From: Bacillota bacterium
Lineage (GTDB): Bacteria; Bacillota; Clostridia; Acetivibrionales; DSM-1351
DNA: 64,000 nucleotides
Assembly: GCA_023439045.1 (NCBI GenBank)
Contig: JAEXOY010000016.1
Coordinates: 139,219-203,218 of the forward strand
Reading direction: 5' to 3'
Made by a program: the position numbers and the translations under genes. Positions 39,022 to 47,468 of this stretch are shown here, piece by piece (the first letter of the stretch is position 1; every line of letters starts with the position of its first letter). The notes beneath the pieces are model-generated. The model was not told the DNA's origin, did not search any database, and saw nothing but the letters and a program-made list of their open reading frames with translations.

Positions 39022-39903
39022 TTATTCTATATTCTGTATTTGTTCCCTAATTTTCTCTGTTTCACTCTTTAATTCTAATACAAATTTAGTAATATTTATA
39101 TCATTAGATTTTGAACCAATAGTATTTATTTCCCTATTTATTTCCTGAACAAGGAAGTCAAGCTTTCTACCAACTGGTTGGTTCTTTATCTTTAGGATGT
39201 CAGAAAGCTGAAGCATATGGCTGCCTAGGCGAACCAATTCTTCATCAATACTACATTTATCAGCGAAAATTGCAACTTCCATTGCAAGCCTGTTTTCATC
39301 TATTGTTTGTTGTCCAAGCAAATCATTAATCCTGTTTTCTAGTTTTTGCTTATATTCTAAAACAACCTCAGGACTTCTCTTTGAAATCTCTGCTATTATC
39401 TCTTGCATGTATAATGCTTTTTGTAAAATACTGTTTCTAAGTTCTGAGCCTTCGCGTTCTCTCATACTAACAAGCGAATTTACTGCTGCTTCTATTGCTT
39501 TGCTAAGAATACTCCACAACTCATCTTCATCAGCTTCATGCTTCTCAACTCTCAATACATCAGGAAACCTAGTAATTAAAGAAAGGGAAATCTCATCCTG
39601 TATATTATACTTTTCTTTAATCTTGTTTGCTGCCTGTATGTAAGCACCAGCAAGAGCTTCATCAAGTGTTACTACCTTAGAATCCTCAGAACGATCTTCA
39701 AATGAAACAAATATGTCAACCTTTCCCCTGGATACAGATTTAGACACTACCTCTCGGATTCTATCCTCAAAAAAAGAAATCTGTCTGGGCATTCTGATGT
39801 AGAAATCTACATACCTGTGGTTTACGCTTTTTATCTCAACAGTAAACTCCTTGCCGTTTTCCGAGAAAGTACCTCTGCCAAAACCTGTCATGCTCCTAAC
39901 CAT
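39022..39903 (-). CDS. yicC: YicC/YloC-family endoribonuclease
   Basis: This 293-residue protein has the family opening MVRSMTGFGRG, SVNHRYVDFYIRMPR, and C-terminal FLVQEINREINTIGSKS. Family members cut RNA; in E. coli YicC acts on the small RNA RyhB. It is the first gene of the remA-gmk-rpoZ-glyS run. RBS AGGAGGG is four bases from the ATG. Confidence 0.94.
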   Translation of the reverse strand: MVRSMTGFGRGTFSENGKEFTVEIKSVNHRYVDFYIRMPRQISFFEDRIREVVSKSVSRGKVDIFVSFEDRSEDSKVVTLDEALAGAYIQAANKIKEKYNIQDEISLSLITRFPDVLRVEKHEADEDELWSILSKAIEAAVNSLVSMREREGSELRNSILQKALYMQEIIAEISKRSPEVVLEYKQKLENRINDLLGQQTIDENRLAMEVAIFADKCSIDEELVRLGSHMLQLSDILKIKNQPVGRKLDFLVQEINREINTIGSKSNDINITKFVLELKSETEKIREQIQNIE

Positions 39904-39941
39904 AGTGCCCTCCTAGTGTCTAGTATTCTTTATCAAATATA

Positions 39942-39972
39942 ATTATAACAATTCTCGTCTAGTATTATAACA
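39942..39972 (-). promoter_or_regulatory. Two extended -10 elements upstream of yicC
   Basis: TGTTATAAT occurs twice on the minus strand, at 39964-39972 and 39942-39950, 22 bases apart, both as TGnTATAAT extended -10 boxes. No strong -35 is visible for either. They probably give two alternative starts for the yicC operon. Confidence 0.6.
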
Positions 39973-40085
39973 TATATCCAAATTAAAAAAAGAATTATTT
40001 ATATTAAACATTAATTATGTTCTATCAATTATAATAAAATTACTATAACTTATAAATTTCTATACTCTAATTAAATATCCATTAA

Positions 40086-40113
40086 TAATAAAAATGGAGG
40101 TATTCCCCCCATT
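40086..40113 (-). terminator. Terminator of the hrcA-to-cheY operon
   Basis: An 8-base stem (40093-40100 with 40106-40113, including one G-U pair) with a 5-base loop is followed on the minus strand by TTTATTATT. It touches the cheY stop codon. Confidence 0.65.
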
Positions 40114-40483
40114 ATATGTTTAAAACATTATGTATGGCCTGCTGTACGCGTGACTTATCAAAAGGTTTGACAATAAAATCCTTAGCACCTAGTTTAATAG
40201 CATCAATTACCATAGATTGTTGCCCCATTGCAGAAACCATAATAATCTTTGTCTCAGGGCTGACAGAAAGAATATCTTTTATAGCCATTATTCCATCCAT
40301 CTCTGGCATTGTAATATCAAGCGTAACTATGTCGGGCTTGTGCTGTTTTGCCTGCTCAATTGCTTCGTACCCATTTGAACCCTCACCTACAATAACATAG
40401 CCTTGCGTTTCTTCAATCATTCTCTTAATAAGTGTTCTCATAAACACTGCATCATCAACAACAACAAACTTTACCTCTTTCAT
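40112..40483 (-). CDS. cheY: CheY-like single-domain response regulator
   Basis: A receiver domain fills the whole 123-residue protein: acidic pair in VVVDDAVFMR, phosphoacceptor Asp in IVTLDITMPEMDG, switch Ser in MVSAMGQ, and Lys in IVKPF. Such proteins carry chemotaxis kinase signals to the flagellar switch or act in other phosphorelays. I chose ATG 40483, which lies nine bases after AGGAG and just after the rsmE stop; ATG 40492 would sit only four bases from the RBS. It is the distal gene of the heat-shock operon, without other chemotaxis genes in view. Confidence 0.9.
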   Translation of the reverse strand: MKEVKFVVVDDAVFMRTLIKRMIEETQGYVIVGEGSNGYEAIEQAKQHKPDIVTLDITMPEMDGIMAIKDILSVSPETKIIMVSAMGQQSMVIDAIKLGAKDFIVKPFDKSRVQQAIHNVLNI

Positions 40484-40484
40484 G

Positions 40485-41222
40485 TCATACATCTCCTAAT
40501 TCGTATATCAATATTGATATTACAAACAACCCAGCTGTTTCAGTCCTAAGAATCCTTGGTCCTAATGATACCTTTTTGGCACCATAGCACTCTGCAAGAC
40601 TAATTTCGCTCTCTTCAAAGCCACCTTCAGGTCCCACAAATACAGCAATTGACTTTACATTTTTGTTATTACTAATAACATTCTTCAAACTGGTATCAAA
40701 TTCCTTTTCGTAGGGAATTATTGAAAGATGTGATGCTGAAGCCAACTTCAATGCCTCCTCAAAATCCATCGGCTCAAGCACTTTTGGAACCGCTCCCCTA
40801 TTACTTTGCTTTGCTGCTTCATAGGCAATTTTCTGCCATCTTTGGGTTTTGCTTTTTTTATCCTTTTCAGAATTGATTTTGGAAACACATCTGCGGGTAA
40901 TAACAGGCACTATTTTGCTTACGCCTATCTCAACACATTTTTGAATAACTAATTCTAGCTTATCCTGCTTCGGTAAACCCTGATACAGAGTAATCTCAAT
41001 ACCAGGTTCAGAAGTAACCGCTGCTTTGCTCACAATCTCAGCTATAATGCTACCGTCCGCTATTTCTGAAATATTAGCGGTATATTCATACCCGTTGCAA
41101 CACACATTGATGCTTTCACCCACAGTAACACGAAGGACACGTTTGAGGTGCTGGTAGTCTTCTCCTACTATGCTGATACTATTGTTGTTAATCTGAGATT
41201 CGTCTATAAAGTATCTGGACAT
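40485..41222 (-). CDS. rsmE: 16S rRNA m3U1498 methyltransferase RsmE
   Basis: RsmE methylates N3 of U1498 of 16S rRNA using SAM. Family signals: SRYFIDE start, HLKRVLRVTVGE PUA-like region, GLPKQDKLELVIQKCVEIGV, and the SPOUT knot AVFVGPEGGFEESE then LGPRILRTETA. I use the ATG beginning MSRYF (41222); the frame runs seven codons further. It overlaps the prmA stop by 19 bases, so the two are probably translationally coupled, the standard dnaJ-prmA-rsmE order. Confidence 0.95.
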   Translation of the reverse strand: MSRYFIDESQINNNSISIVGEDYQHLKRVLRVTVGESINVCCNGYEYTANISEIADGSIIAEIVSKAAVTSEPGIEITLYQGLPKQDKLELVIQKCVEIGVSKIVPVITRRCVSKINSEKDKKSKTQRWQKIAYEAAKQSNRGAVPKVLEPMDFEEALKLASASHLSIIPYEKEFDTSLKNVISNNKNVKSIAVFVGPEGGFEESEISLAECYGAKKVSLGPRILRTETAGLFVISILIYELGDV

Positions 41223-42154
41223 TTGAACACCATCGCCACCCATTCACCCATTTCAAGTGATTCAATTAGAGATAATCCACTACTAATACAAGCGTCTATT
41301 ACGTCCTGCTTACGTTCCTTAATAATACCAGAAGTAATAAATAATCCCTTCTTTTCTAAATAATAAGGTATATCGGAAGACAAGTCAATAATTACGTTAG
41401 CAATTATATTTGCGACAATTATGTCATATGCGTTTTTGCCTTTTTCAATATCTGAAAGAATACCTCTAAAAATCTTTATCTTGTCCTGTTCATGATTTAT
41501 CTGAACATTCTCCTTAGCCACCCTAACTGCTACCTCGTCAATATCAATGGCGTCAACGCTTTTAGCACCTACCTTTGATGCAATAATTGATAGTATTCCA
41601 GTACCGCATCCAACGTCAAGTATTTTAGTGCCCTCAGTTACATATTTATCAAGAAGAATCGAACACATCTTAGTTGTCTCATGTGTTCCTGTTCCAAATG
41701 CCATACCAGGGTCCATTTCAATAATAATATCCCCGGGCTTGGACTCATACTCTTCCCAGCTTGGCTTTATTACCACTCTATCAGTAAGTTGAAAAGGTTT
41801 GTAATACTTTTTCCAAGCAGTGGACCAATCTTCATCGTCCACCTCTCCATAACCTAATAAGCCCTTACCTAACTCAAGAAACTGGGAAATGTTTTCAAGT
41901 CCATTGTTTACATCCTTTAGAAGTTGGGTGATATCATTGCTCTCTTCAAAATAAGCTTCAATAATAACATCTTCACCCAAAGCTTCTAGGAATTCATCGT
42001 CCGCATAATCTAAAGTATTTGGGTTTTCAAGCTCTTTTCTAATATCAAACGGATCTTTAATTGCTACTCCGCCCGCTCCCATTGTTGTGAGCATATCTGA
42101 TACTGCATCACTTGCTTCTGCAGTTGTACTAACTCGAATCTCATACCATTTCAT
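41204..42154 (-). CDS. prmA: Ribosomal protein L11 methyltransferase PrmA
   Basis: PrmA trimethylates ribosomal protein L11. The start MKWYEIRVST at 42154 has GGAGG ten bases upstream; the 22 codons above it lack support. The SAM-binding motif I is KILDVGCGTGILSI, motif IV is VANIIANVI, and the DPGMAFGTGTHETT signature is typical of PrmA. Length is about 316 residues. It lies 108 bases after dnaJ and overlaps rsmE. Confidence 0.95.
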   Translation of the reverse strand: MKWYEIRVSTTAEASDAVSDMLTTMGAGGVAIKDPFDIRKELENPNTLDYADDEFLEALGEDVIIEAYFEESNDITQLLKDVNNGLENISQFLELGKGLLGYGEVDDEDWSTAWKKYYKPFQLTDRVVIKPSWEEYESKPGDIIIEMDPGMAFGTGTHETTKMCSILLDKYVTEGTKILDVGCGTGILSIIASKVGAKSVDAIDIDEVAVRVAKENVQINHEQDKIKIFRGILSDIEKGKNAYDIIVANIIANVIIDLSSDIPYYLEKKGLFITSGIIKERKQDVIDACISSGLSLIESLEMGEWVAMVFKCPDTL

Positions 42155-42262
42155 TTTAAGAAATCCTCCGTATTTATAAAAAGACAAGTGATTATATGAG
42201 CACCTGCCACCAGAACTCAACAGCTATCAATATTTACTGTAAAATCTTCTTAATCTACTACT

Positions 42263-43414
42263 TTATTTGAATGCGTCTTTCATTTTATCAAAGAAGCCTT
42301 TTCTCTGTTCGTGTGTCTCATCTCCGCTAATCTCAGCGAATTGCCTGAGCAGCTCCTTCTGCTTTTCATTTAGTTTCTTTGGCACTTCAATACCAACCTT
42401 AACGTACTGGTCGCCTCGTCCGCTGCCCCTTAGGAAAGGAATTCCCTTGCCTTTAAGTCTGAATACGTCCCCTGTCTGAGTTCCCTCTGGCACGGTATAT
42501 TTTACCCTGCCATCAATTGTGGGCACTTCAATTTCAGCACCCAAAGCAGCTTGCGTAAAGGTTATTGGTACATCACACATTACATCATTACCCTGTCTCT
42601 TAAATAGAGAATGACTTCTTACCTTAATATTTATAAACAGGTCACCGTTTGGGCCGCCCTTTGTACCAGGGTCACCTTCACCCCTTAGTGAGATAGTCTG
42701 TCCATCATCAATTCCTGCAGGAATATTTATTGTCTTCTTAACATTATTTCTGAGTTTACCCTTTCCATTACATGCAGGACATGGGTCAGTAATAATTTTA
42801 CCTTCTCCACGACAAGCGTCACATGTTTTGCTGCTTACAAACTGTCCAAATGGGGTATTTTGCTTTGTTTGTACCTGACCTGAGCCATTACATCTGCTAC
42901 ATGTGCTAGCTGATGTACCTGGCTTGGCACCTGATCCTCCACATTTTGTACAAGCTTCCATTTTGCTGATAGTCACTTCTTTTTCTACACCAAAAGCAGC
43001 TTCCTCAAAGGATATCTCCATGGAATACTTTAGATCTGCTCCCTTTTGAGGGCCATTTTTGGCACGGCCTCTACCTCCGCCACCAAATGCAGAACCTCCA
43101 AAAAACGATTCAAATATATCCCCAACATCGAAGCCACCAAAGCCTCCTCCAAAACCGCCTCCATTAAAGCCCCCGAAGCCGTTTGGATCTGTACCTGCAT
43201 GTCCGAATTGGTCATATCTACTACGTTTTTCCGGGTCACTGAGCACTTCATAAGCCTCATTTACTTCTTTGAACTTAGCTTCAGCAGATTTATCACCTGG
43301 ATTTACATCAGGATGATATTTCTTTGCCATAGCTCTGTATGCTTTTTTTAATTCAGCTTCTGAAGCACCTTTTTGGATTCCCAGTACCTCATAGTAATCT
43401 CTTTTATCTGCCAT
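42263..43414 (-). CDS. dnaJ: Chaperone DnaJ
   Basis: DnaJ delivers substrates to DnaK and stimulates its ATPase. The J domain carries HPD (KKYHPDVNPGD), followed by a Gly/Phe-rich linker, four CxxCxGxG zinc-binding repeats (CTKCGGSG, CSRCNGSG, CDACRGEG, CPACNGKG) and the C-terminal substrate-binding domains. I use ATG 43414 (MADKRDYY), nine bases after GGGAG, giving about 383 residues. Confidence 0.97.
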   Translation of the reverse strand: MADKRDYYEVLGIQKGASEAELKKAYRAMAKKYHPDVNPGDKSAEAKFKEVNEAYEVLSDPEKRSRYDQFGHAGTDPNGFGGFNGGGFGGGFGGFDVGDIFESFFGGSAFGGGGRGRAKNGPQKGADLKYSMEISFEEAAFGVEKEVTISKMEACTKCGGSGAKPGTSASTCSRCNGSGQVQTKQNTPFGQFVSSKTCDACRGEGKIITDPCPACNGKGKLRNNVKKTINIPAGIDDGQTISLRGEGDPGTKGGPNGDLFINIKVRSHSLFKRQGNDVMCDVPITFTQAALGAEIEVPTIDGRVKYTVPEGTQTGDVFRLKGKGIPFLRGSGRGDQYVKVGIEVPKKLNEKQKELLRQFAEISGDETHEQRKGFFDKMKDAFK

Positions 43415-43557
43415 TTTATTCAACTCCCGTCTAATTTGCAAAAGAACACAAACCCAAAATAAGCCAGAGCTAATAATTAAGAACTATACTGCTTTGCCTT
43501 ATTTGCAAAGTAGTAATAAATAGCTTTGGCGTATTTTATATTAATTCAAAAAGAAAC

Positions 43558-43582
43558 GTACAGGGGCTTAGCGCCCCTATAC
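43558..43582 (-). terminator. Small hairpin between dnaK and dnaJ
   Basis: AGGGGC (43562-43567) pairs with GCCCCT (43573-43578) around a 5-base loop, extended by three outer pairs after one mismatch. On the minus strand it is followed by TTTCTTTTTG. It could reduce read-through so that dnaK outweighs dnaJ, or protect the dnaK mRNA end. Confidence 0.5.
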
Positions 43583-43594
43583 ATTATCAAACAA

Positions 43595-45448
43595 TTATTT
43601 ATCTTCGTCAACTACTTTGTAATCAGCATCATAAACATTATCCTGTGGACCGTCGTTTGGAGCTCCGCCACCAAAGCCAGCTGCTCCTGGGTCTGCACCA
43701 GGTGCACCCTGTCCACCTGCCTGCTGATAAATCTTTGAAGATATTTCATAGAACGCTTGCTGCAGCTCTTCTGAAGCCTTTTTAATTGCTTCTATATCAG
43801 TACCCTTGAGAGAGTCCTTAACCTTGTTGATGCCAGCTTCAATCTTAGCCTTATCATCAGCGCCAATCTTATCTCCAAGATCCTTTAATGTCTTTTCTGA
43901 CTGATAAACAGCTGAATCAGCTTGATTCCTAACGTCTATTTCTTCTTTTCTCTTCTTATCTTCTGCAGCAAACTGCTCTGCTTCTTTTACAGCCTTGTCA
44001 ATATCTGCATCTGAAAGATTTGTTGAAGCAGTGATAGTAATTTTCTGCTCATTTCCAGTTCCAAGGTCCTTAGCAGATACATGAACTATACCGTTAGGGT
44101 CAATATCAAAGGATACTTCGATCTGAGGTACTCCTCTTGGTGCTGGTGGAATACCAGTGAGCTGGAATCTACCGAGCGTCTTATTGTATTGAGCCATTTC
44201 TCTTTCACCCTGCAGAACATGGATTTCAACACTTGTTTGTCCGTCTGCTGCTGTTGAGAATACCTGCTTCTTGTTTACAGGAATTGTTGTATTTCTCTCA
44301 ATAATCTTGGTGCATACACCACCTAGTGTTTCAATACCGAGTGATAGTGGTGTTACATCGAGGAGCAATAAGCCCTTTACGTCACCAACTAAAACACCTG
44401 CTTGAATTGCTGCTCCAACAGCAACACATTCATCGGGATTTATGCCTTTGAACGGCTCCTTGCCAAGGTACTTCTTAACTGCTTCTTGAACAGCTGGGAT
44501 TCTTGTAGAACCACCAACCATCAAAATCTTATCTATCTTATCAGGAGTAAGTCCAGCATCTTGCATAGCCTGTCTAGTTGGACCCATAGTCTTTTCAACT
44601 AAATCAGCAGTGATTTCATCAAACTTTGCTCTGGTTAAAGTTACATCTAAGTGCTTTGGCCCTGAAGCATCTGCAGTAATAAATGGAAGATTAATGTTGG
44701 ATGTAGTTACACCTGATAACTCAATCTTAGCTTTTTCAGCGGCTTCCTTTAATCTCTGCATTGCTTGCTTATCATTTGATAGATCCATTCCGTTTTCTCT
44801 CTTGAAGGTATCTACCAAGAAATCTATAATTCTTTGGTCGAAGTCATCTCCACCAAGTTTGTTATTACCGTGTGTAGCAAGAACTTCAAACACTCCGTCA
44901 CCAATTTCAAGAATTGAAACGTCAAATGTTCCTCCACCTAAGTCATAAACCATAATCTTCTGGTCATGTTCTTTATCAAGTCCATATGCAAGTGCTGCTG
45001 CGGTTGGTTCATTTATAATTCTAAGTACTTCAAGTCCTGCAATCTTACCAGCATCCTTAGTTGCCTGTCTCTGAGCATCTGAGAAATAAGCTGGAACAGT
45101 GATAACTGCCTGAGTTATTGTTTCACCAAGGTACCCTTCAGCATCAGCCTTGAGCTTTTGAAGCACCATAGCTGATATTTCTTGAGGTGAGTAGCTCTTG
45201 CCGTCAATATCAACCTTTCTACTTGTACCCATATCTCTCTTTATAGAGATAACAGTTCTCTCTGGATTTGTTACTGATTGTCTTTTTGCAACCTGACCTA
45301 CCATTCTCTCGCCAGTCTTTGAGAATGCAACAACTGATGGAGTTGTTCTATTTCCTTCAGCATTTGCTATTACTACAGGTTCTCCACCTTCCATAACAGC
45401 TACACATGAATTTGTGGTACCTAAATCTATACCTATTACTTTTGCCAT
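43595..45448 (-). CDS. dnaK: Chaperone DnaK (Hsp70)
   Basis: This ATP-driven chaperone has the Hsp70 start IGIDLGTTNSCVAVMEGG, phosphate loop VYDLGGGTFDVSIL, and adenosine motif GGSTRIPAVQ. The linker LLLLDVTPLSLGIET leads into the substrate-binding domain, and the lid ends in a Gly/Ala-rich tail. At 617 residues it is standard for Gram-positive DnaK. AGGAGGG lies eight bases before the ATG. It belongs to the CIRCE-controlled hrcA operon. Confidence 0.98.
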   Translation of the reverse strand: MAKVIGIDLGTTNSCVAVMEGGEPVVIANAEGNRTTPSVVAFSKTGERMVGQVAKRQSVTNPERTVISIKRDMGTSRKVDIDGKSYSPQEISAMVLQKLKADAEGYLGETITQAVITVPAYFSDAQRQATKDAGKIAGLEVLRIINEPTAAALAYGLDKEHDQKIMVYDLGGGTFDVSILEIGDGVFEVLATHGNNKLGGDDFDQRIIDFLVDTFKRENGMDLSNDKQAMQRLKEAAEKAKIELSGVTTSNINLPFITADASGPKHLDVTLTRAKFDEITADLVEKTMGPTRQAMQDAGLTPDKIDKILMVGGSTRIPAVQEAVKKYLGKEPFKGINPDECVAVGAAIQAGVLVGDVKGLLLLDVTPLSLGIETLGGVCTKIIERNTTIPVNKKQVFSTAADGQTSVEIHVLQGEREMAQYNKTLGRFQLTGIPPAPRGVPQIEVSFDIDPNGIVHVSAKDLGTGNEQKITITASTNLSDADIDKAVKEAEQFAAEDKKRKEEIDVRNQADSAVYQSEKTLKDLGDKIGADDKAKIEAGINKVKDSLKGTDIEAIKKASEELQQAFYEISSKIYQQAGGQGAPGADPGAAGFGGGAPNDGPQDNVYDADYKVVDEDK

Positions 45449-45522
45449 TGACTAAACCCTCCTACTAATCATTAATTTGCTATTTAATAAATTTACCTAT
45501 TTATAAATTTTTTAAGAACTAA

Positions 45523-45579
45523 TATACTTATATAAAACTTTTATACTTATTTAAAACTGTTTTACTTATTTAAAACTTA
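45523..45579. repeat. Three tandem 19-base AT-rich repeats between grpE and dnaK
   Basis: Units 45523-45541, 45542-45560 and 45561-45579 follow TATACTTATTTAAAACT with few differences. They fill part of the 189-base grpE-dnaK gap, which also holds two GCCTATTTTT copies just downstream of grpE. No promoter is clear in it. Confidence 0.75.
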
Positions 45580-45637
45580 CGATATATCCTGTTTTTAGTC
45601 TGCCTATTTTTCAGCGAACCTAGTTTGCCTATTTTTG

Positions 45638-46195
45638 TTAATTAACTACCTTAACCATACTATGTCGAACAACTTTGCCCTTTATAGTATAACCCTTCTG
45701 AAATTCTTCAATTACCAGATTTTCACCCTGTTCATCATCATTTATATGCATCACAGCGTTGTGCAATTCTGGATCAAAATTATTTCCCACTGCAGGAATC
45801 GCCTCTACTCCCATTTTTTCAAGACATTCGTTAAGTTGTCTCATAACCATCTCAACGCCTTCCTTGAGAGGATTGTTTTCTTCGTTTTCAACAGCCTTTA
45901 GAGCTCTCTCGAGGTTATCTACTACTGGTAAAAATGCACACACTGTATTGGCTGAGGCGTCCAAATAAATAGCTTCTTTTTCTTTTTGAGTTCTCTTTTT
46001 ATAATTTTCAAACTCTGCTGCTGTCCTCTGCGCTAATGCCAAGCAGTCCTCATATTGTTTACACTTTTCATCAAGCTTCTTTTGGAGTTCCTCAACTTCT
46101 GCAGAGGAATTTGAATCACCACAGCACACTTCATTTTCTATTTTAGTTTCATTTTCAATTTTAAGCTCTTCTTTGGGATTTTTATCTTTCTTCAT
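45638..46195 (-). CDS. grpE: Nucleotide exchange factor GrpE
   Basis: GrpE releases ADP from DnaK. A charged N-terminal tail and a long coiled coil (about residues 32-85, with AEFENYKKRTQKEKE) lead to the C-terminal beta domain (GVEAIPAVGNNFDPELHNAVMHI). Length of 185 residues is typical. GAGGAGG is about 14 bases from the ATG, longer than usual, with no closer in-frame start. Confidence 0.96.
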   Translation of the reverse strand: MKKDKNPKEELKIENETKIENEVCCGDSNSSAEVEELQKKLDEKCKQYEDCLALAQRTAAEFENYKKRTQKEKEAIYLDASANTVCAFLPVVDNLERALKAVENEENNPLKEGVEMVMRQLNECLEKMGVEAIPAVGNNFDPELHNAVMHINDDEQGENLVIEEFQKGYTIKGKVVRHSMVKVVN

Positions 46196-46229
46196 TTTTG
46201 TGTTAACAACCTCCTCATAAATTAATGTA

Positions 46230-47285
46230 CTATCCGTCTCCCAGAAGTCTAAGAATCTCCTGGTTGATTTTATTTCTAATATAATTCATTGAAGCCACTA
46301 CCTTTGGATAATCCATTCTTGTTGGTCCTATTATACCAATAGTACCAATTACATGATCACCCACTGAATATGCTGTCGTAACAAGACTGCAATCCTTAAT
46401 GCCTTCAACTATATTCTCATTTCCAATCTGTATTACTACATCATTCCCATTGACAATATTATTGATGTTATTAAATAATAATTCTGATACAAAACGTTTC
46501 TCATCAAGGATATTCAAAAACTCACGAGCCTTTTGAACTTCTTTGAACTCTGGGAAATTCAGTATGTTTGTAGCTCCCTCAAGATAAACCTCAGGACGGT
46601 CAATAGTTCTAACCAAATCCTCAATTCCGTCCATGATAGGAATAAGTACTTCTTCTGGTGCAGAAAATATTTTGTAAAACTCACCATTGACGATAGCTGA
46701 GCTGAGCATCTCAAGAGTAAAGCCTCTTAAGCCTTCATTGAGCATATTTGATATCTGAATCAAAAAATCAGGAGTAGCTTGTTCAGGTATGCGAACAAGG
46801 TTATTTCTCACCACGTTTGCGTCTGTAACTACTATCACCAATGCTTTACCTGGTTCAATAGGTACTACTTGTACTGCCTTAATAACACTCTTCTTCATCT
46901 GAGGAGTTGCAGCAAGTGATGTATACTTTGTAAATCTGGACATAACTGCTGAGGCGTTTCTAATAATCTGACTCAACTCATTTATTCTAATGTCCATTTC
47001 ACTTTTTATCTTCTCAACTTCTTTTTCAGATAATTCATTAATTTTCATCAGCTGATCAACATATAGTCTATATCCTTTATCAGAAGGTACTCTACCAGCA
47101 GATGTATGAGGTTGCTCCAAAAATCCCATTTCTTCAAGGTCAGCCATTTCATTTCTGATAGTAGCTGAACTTAAGCCAAGCTCGTGTTTCTTTGCAATAG
47201 TTCTCGAACCAACTGGCTCAGCAGTATTGATGTAGTCATCTATTATTGCTTGTAGTATTCTAAGTTTTCTATCATCAAGTAACAC
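46230..47285 (-). CDS. hrcA: Heat-inducible transcriptional repressor HrcA
   Basis: HrcA binds CIRCE and represses the chaperone operon until unfolded protein engages GroEL. The N-terminal winged helix contains RKLRILQAIIDDYINTAEPVG and LSSATIRNEMADLEEMG; the C-terminal GAF-like domain ends in the conserved IIGPTRMDYPKVV. The start is GTG at 47285, preceded by GAGGTG at five bases. It is 351 residues long. Its own promoter overlaps CIRCE, giving autoregulation. Confidence 0.97.
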   Translation of the reverse strand: MLLDDRKLRILQAIIDDYINTAEPVGSRTIAKKHELGLSSATIRNEMADLEEMGFLEQPHTSAGRVPSDKGYRLYVDQLMKINELSEKEVEKIKSEMDIRINELSQIIRNASAVMSRFTKYTSLAATPQMKKSVIKAVQVVPIEPGKALVIVVTDANVVRNNLVRIPEQATPDFLIQISNMLNEGLRGFTLEMLSSAIVNGEFYKIFSAPEEVLIPIMDGIEDLVRTIDRPEVYLEGATNILNFPEFKEVQKAREFLNILDEKRFVSELLFNNINNIVNGNDVVIQIGNENIVEGIKDCSLVTTAYSVGDHVIGTIGIIGPTRMDYPKVVASMNYIRNKINQEILRLLGDG

Positions 47286-47306
47286 GTTATCACCTCACTT
47301 TTATTG

Positions 47307-47333
47307 TTAGCACTCTATCAAGTTGAGTGCTAA
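47307..47333. promoter_or_regulatory. CIRCE operator of the hrcA-dnaK operon
   Basis: TTAGCACTC, nine bases, GAGTGCTAA: an exact match to the CIRCE consensus. It lies between the promoter and the hrcA GTG start. Confidence 0.98.
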
Positions 47334-47340
47334 TATAATT

Positions 47341-47369
47341 AATATATCCCTCACATTATTATTTGTCAA
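47341..47369 (-). promoter_or_regulatory. Sigma-A promoter of hrcA
   Basis: TTGACA (47364-47369), a 17-base spacer and TATATT (47341-47346) place the transcription start at the edge of CIRCE. Confidence 0.88.
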
Positions 47370-47411
47370 GTATTTTTCTTTTAATATTTACACTCTATTC
47401 ATAAATGCATA

Positions 47412-47445
47412 AAAGTGCCGCCAGTACTTGTACTGACGGCACTTT
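47412..47445 (-). terminator. Terminator of the membrane-protein gene
   Basis: AAAGTGCCG.CAGTAC pairs with GTACTG.CGGCACTTT with one mismatch and a two-base centre. It lies 24 bases after the stop of the gene ending at 47469 and isolates it from the hrcA promoter. Confidence 0.75.
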
Positions 47446-47468
47446 AAAGACAAATATAACTATTTAAT

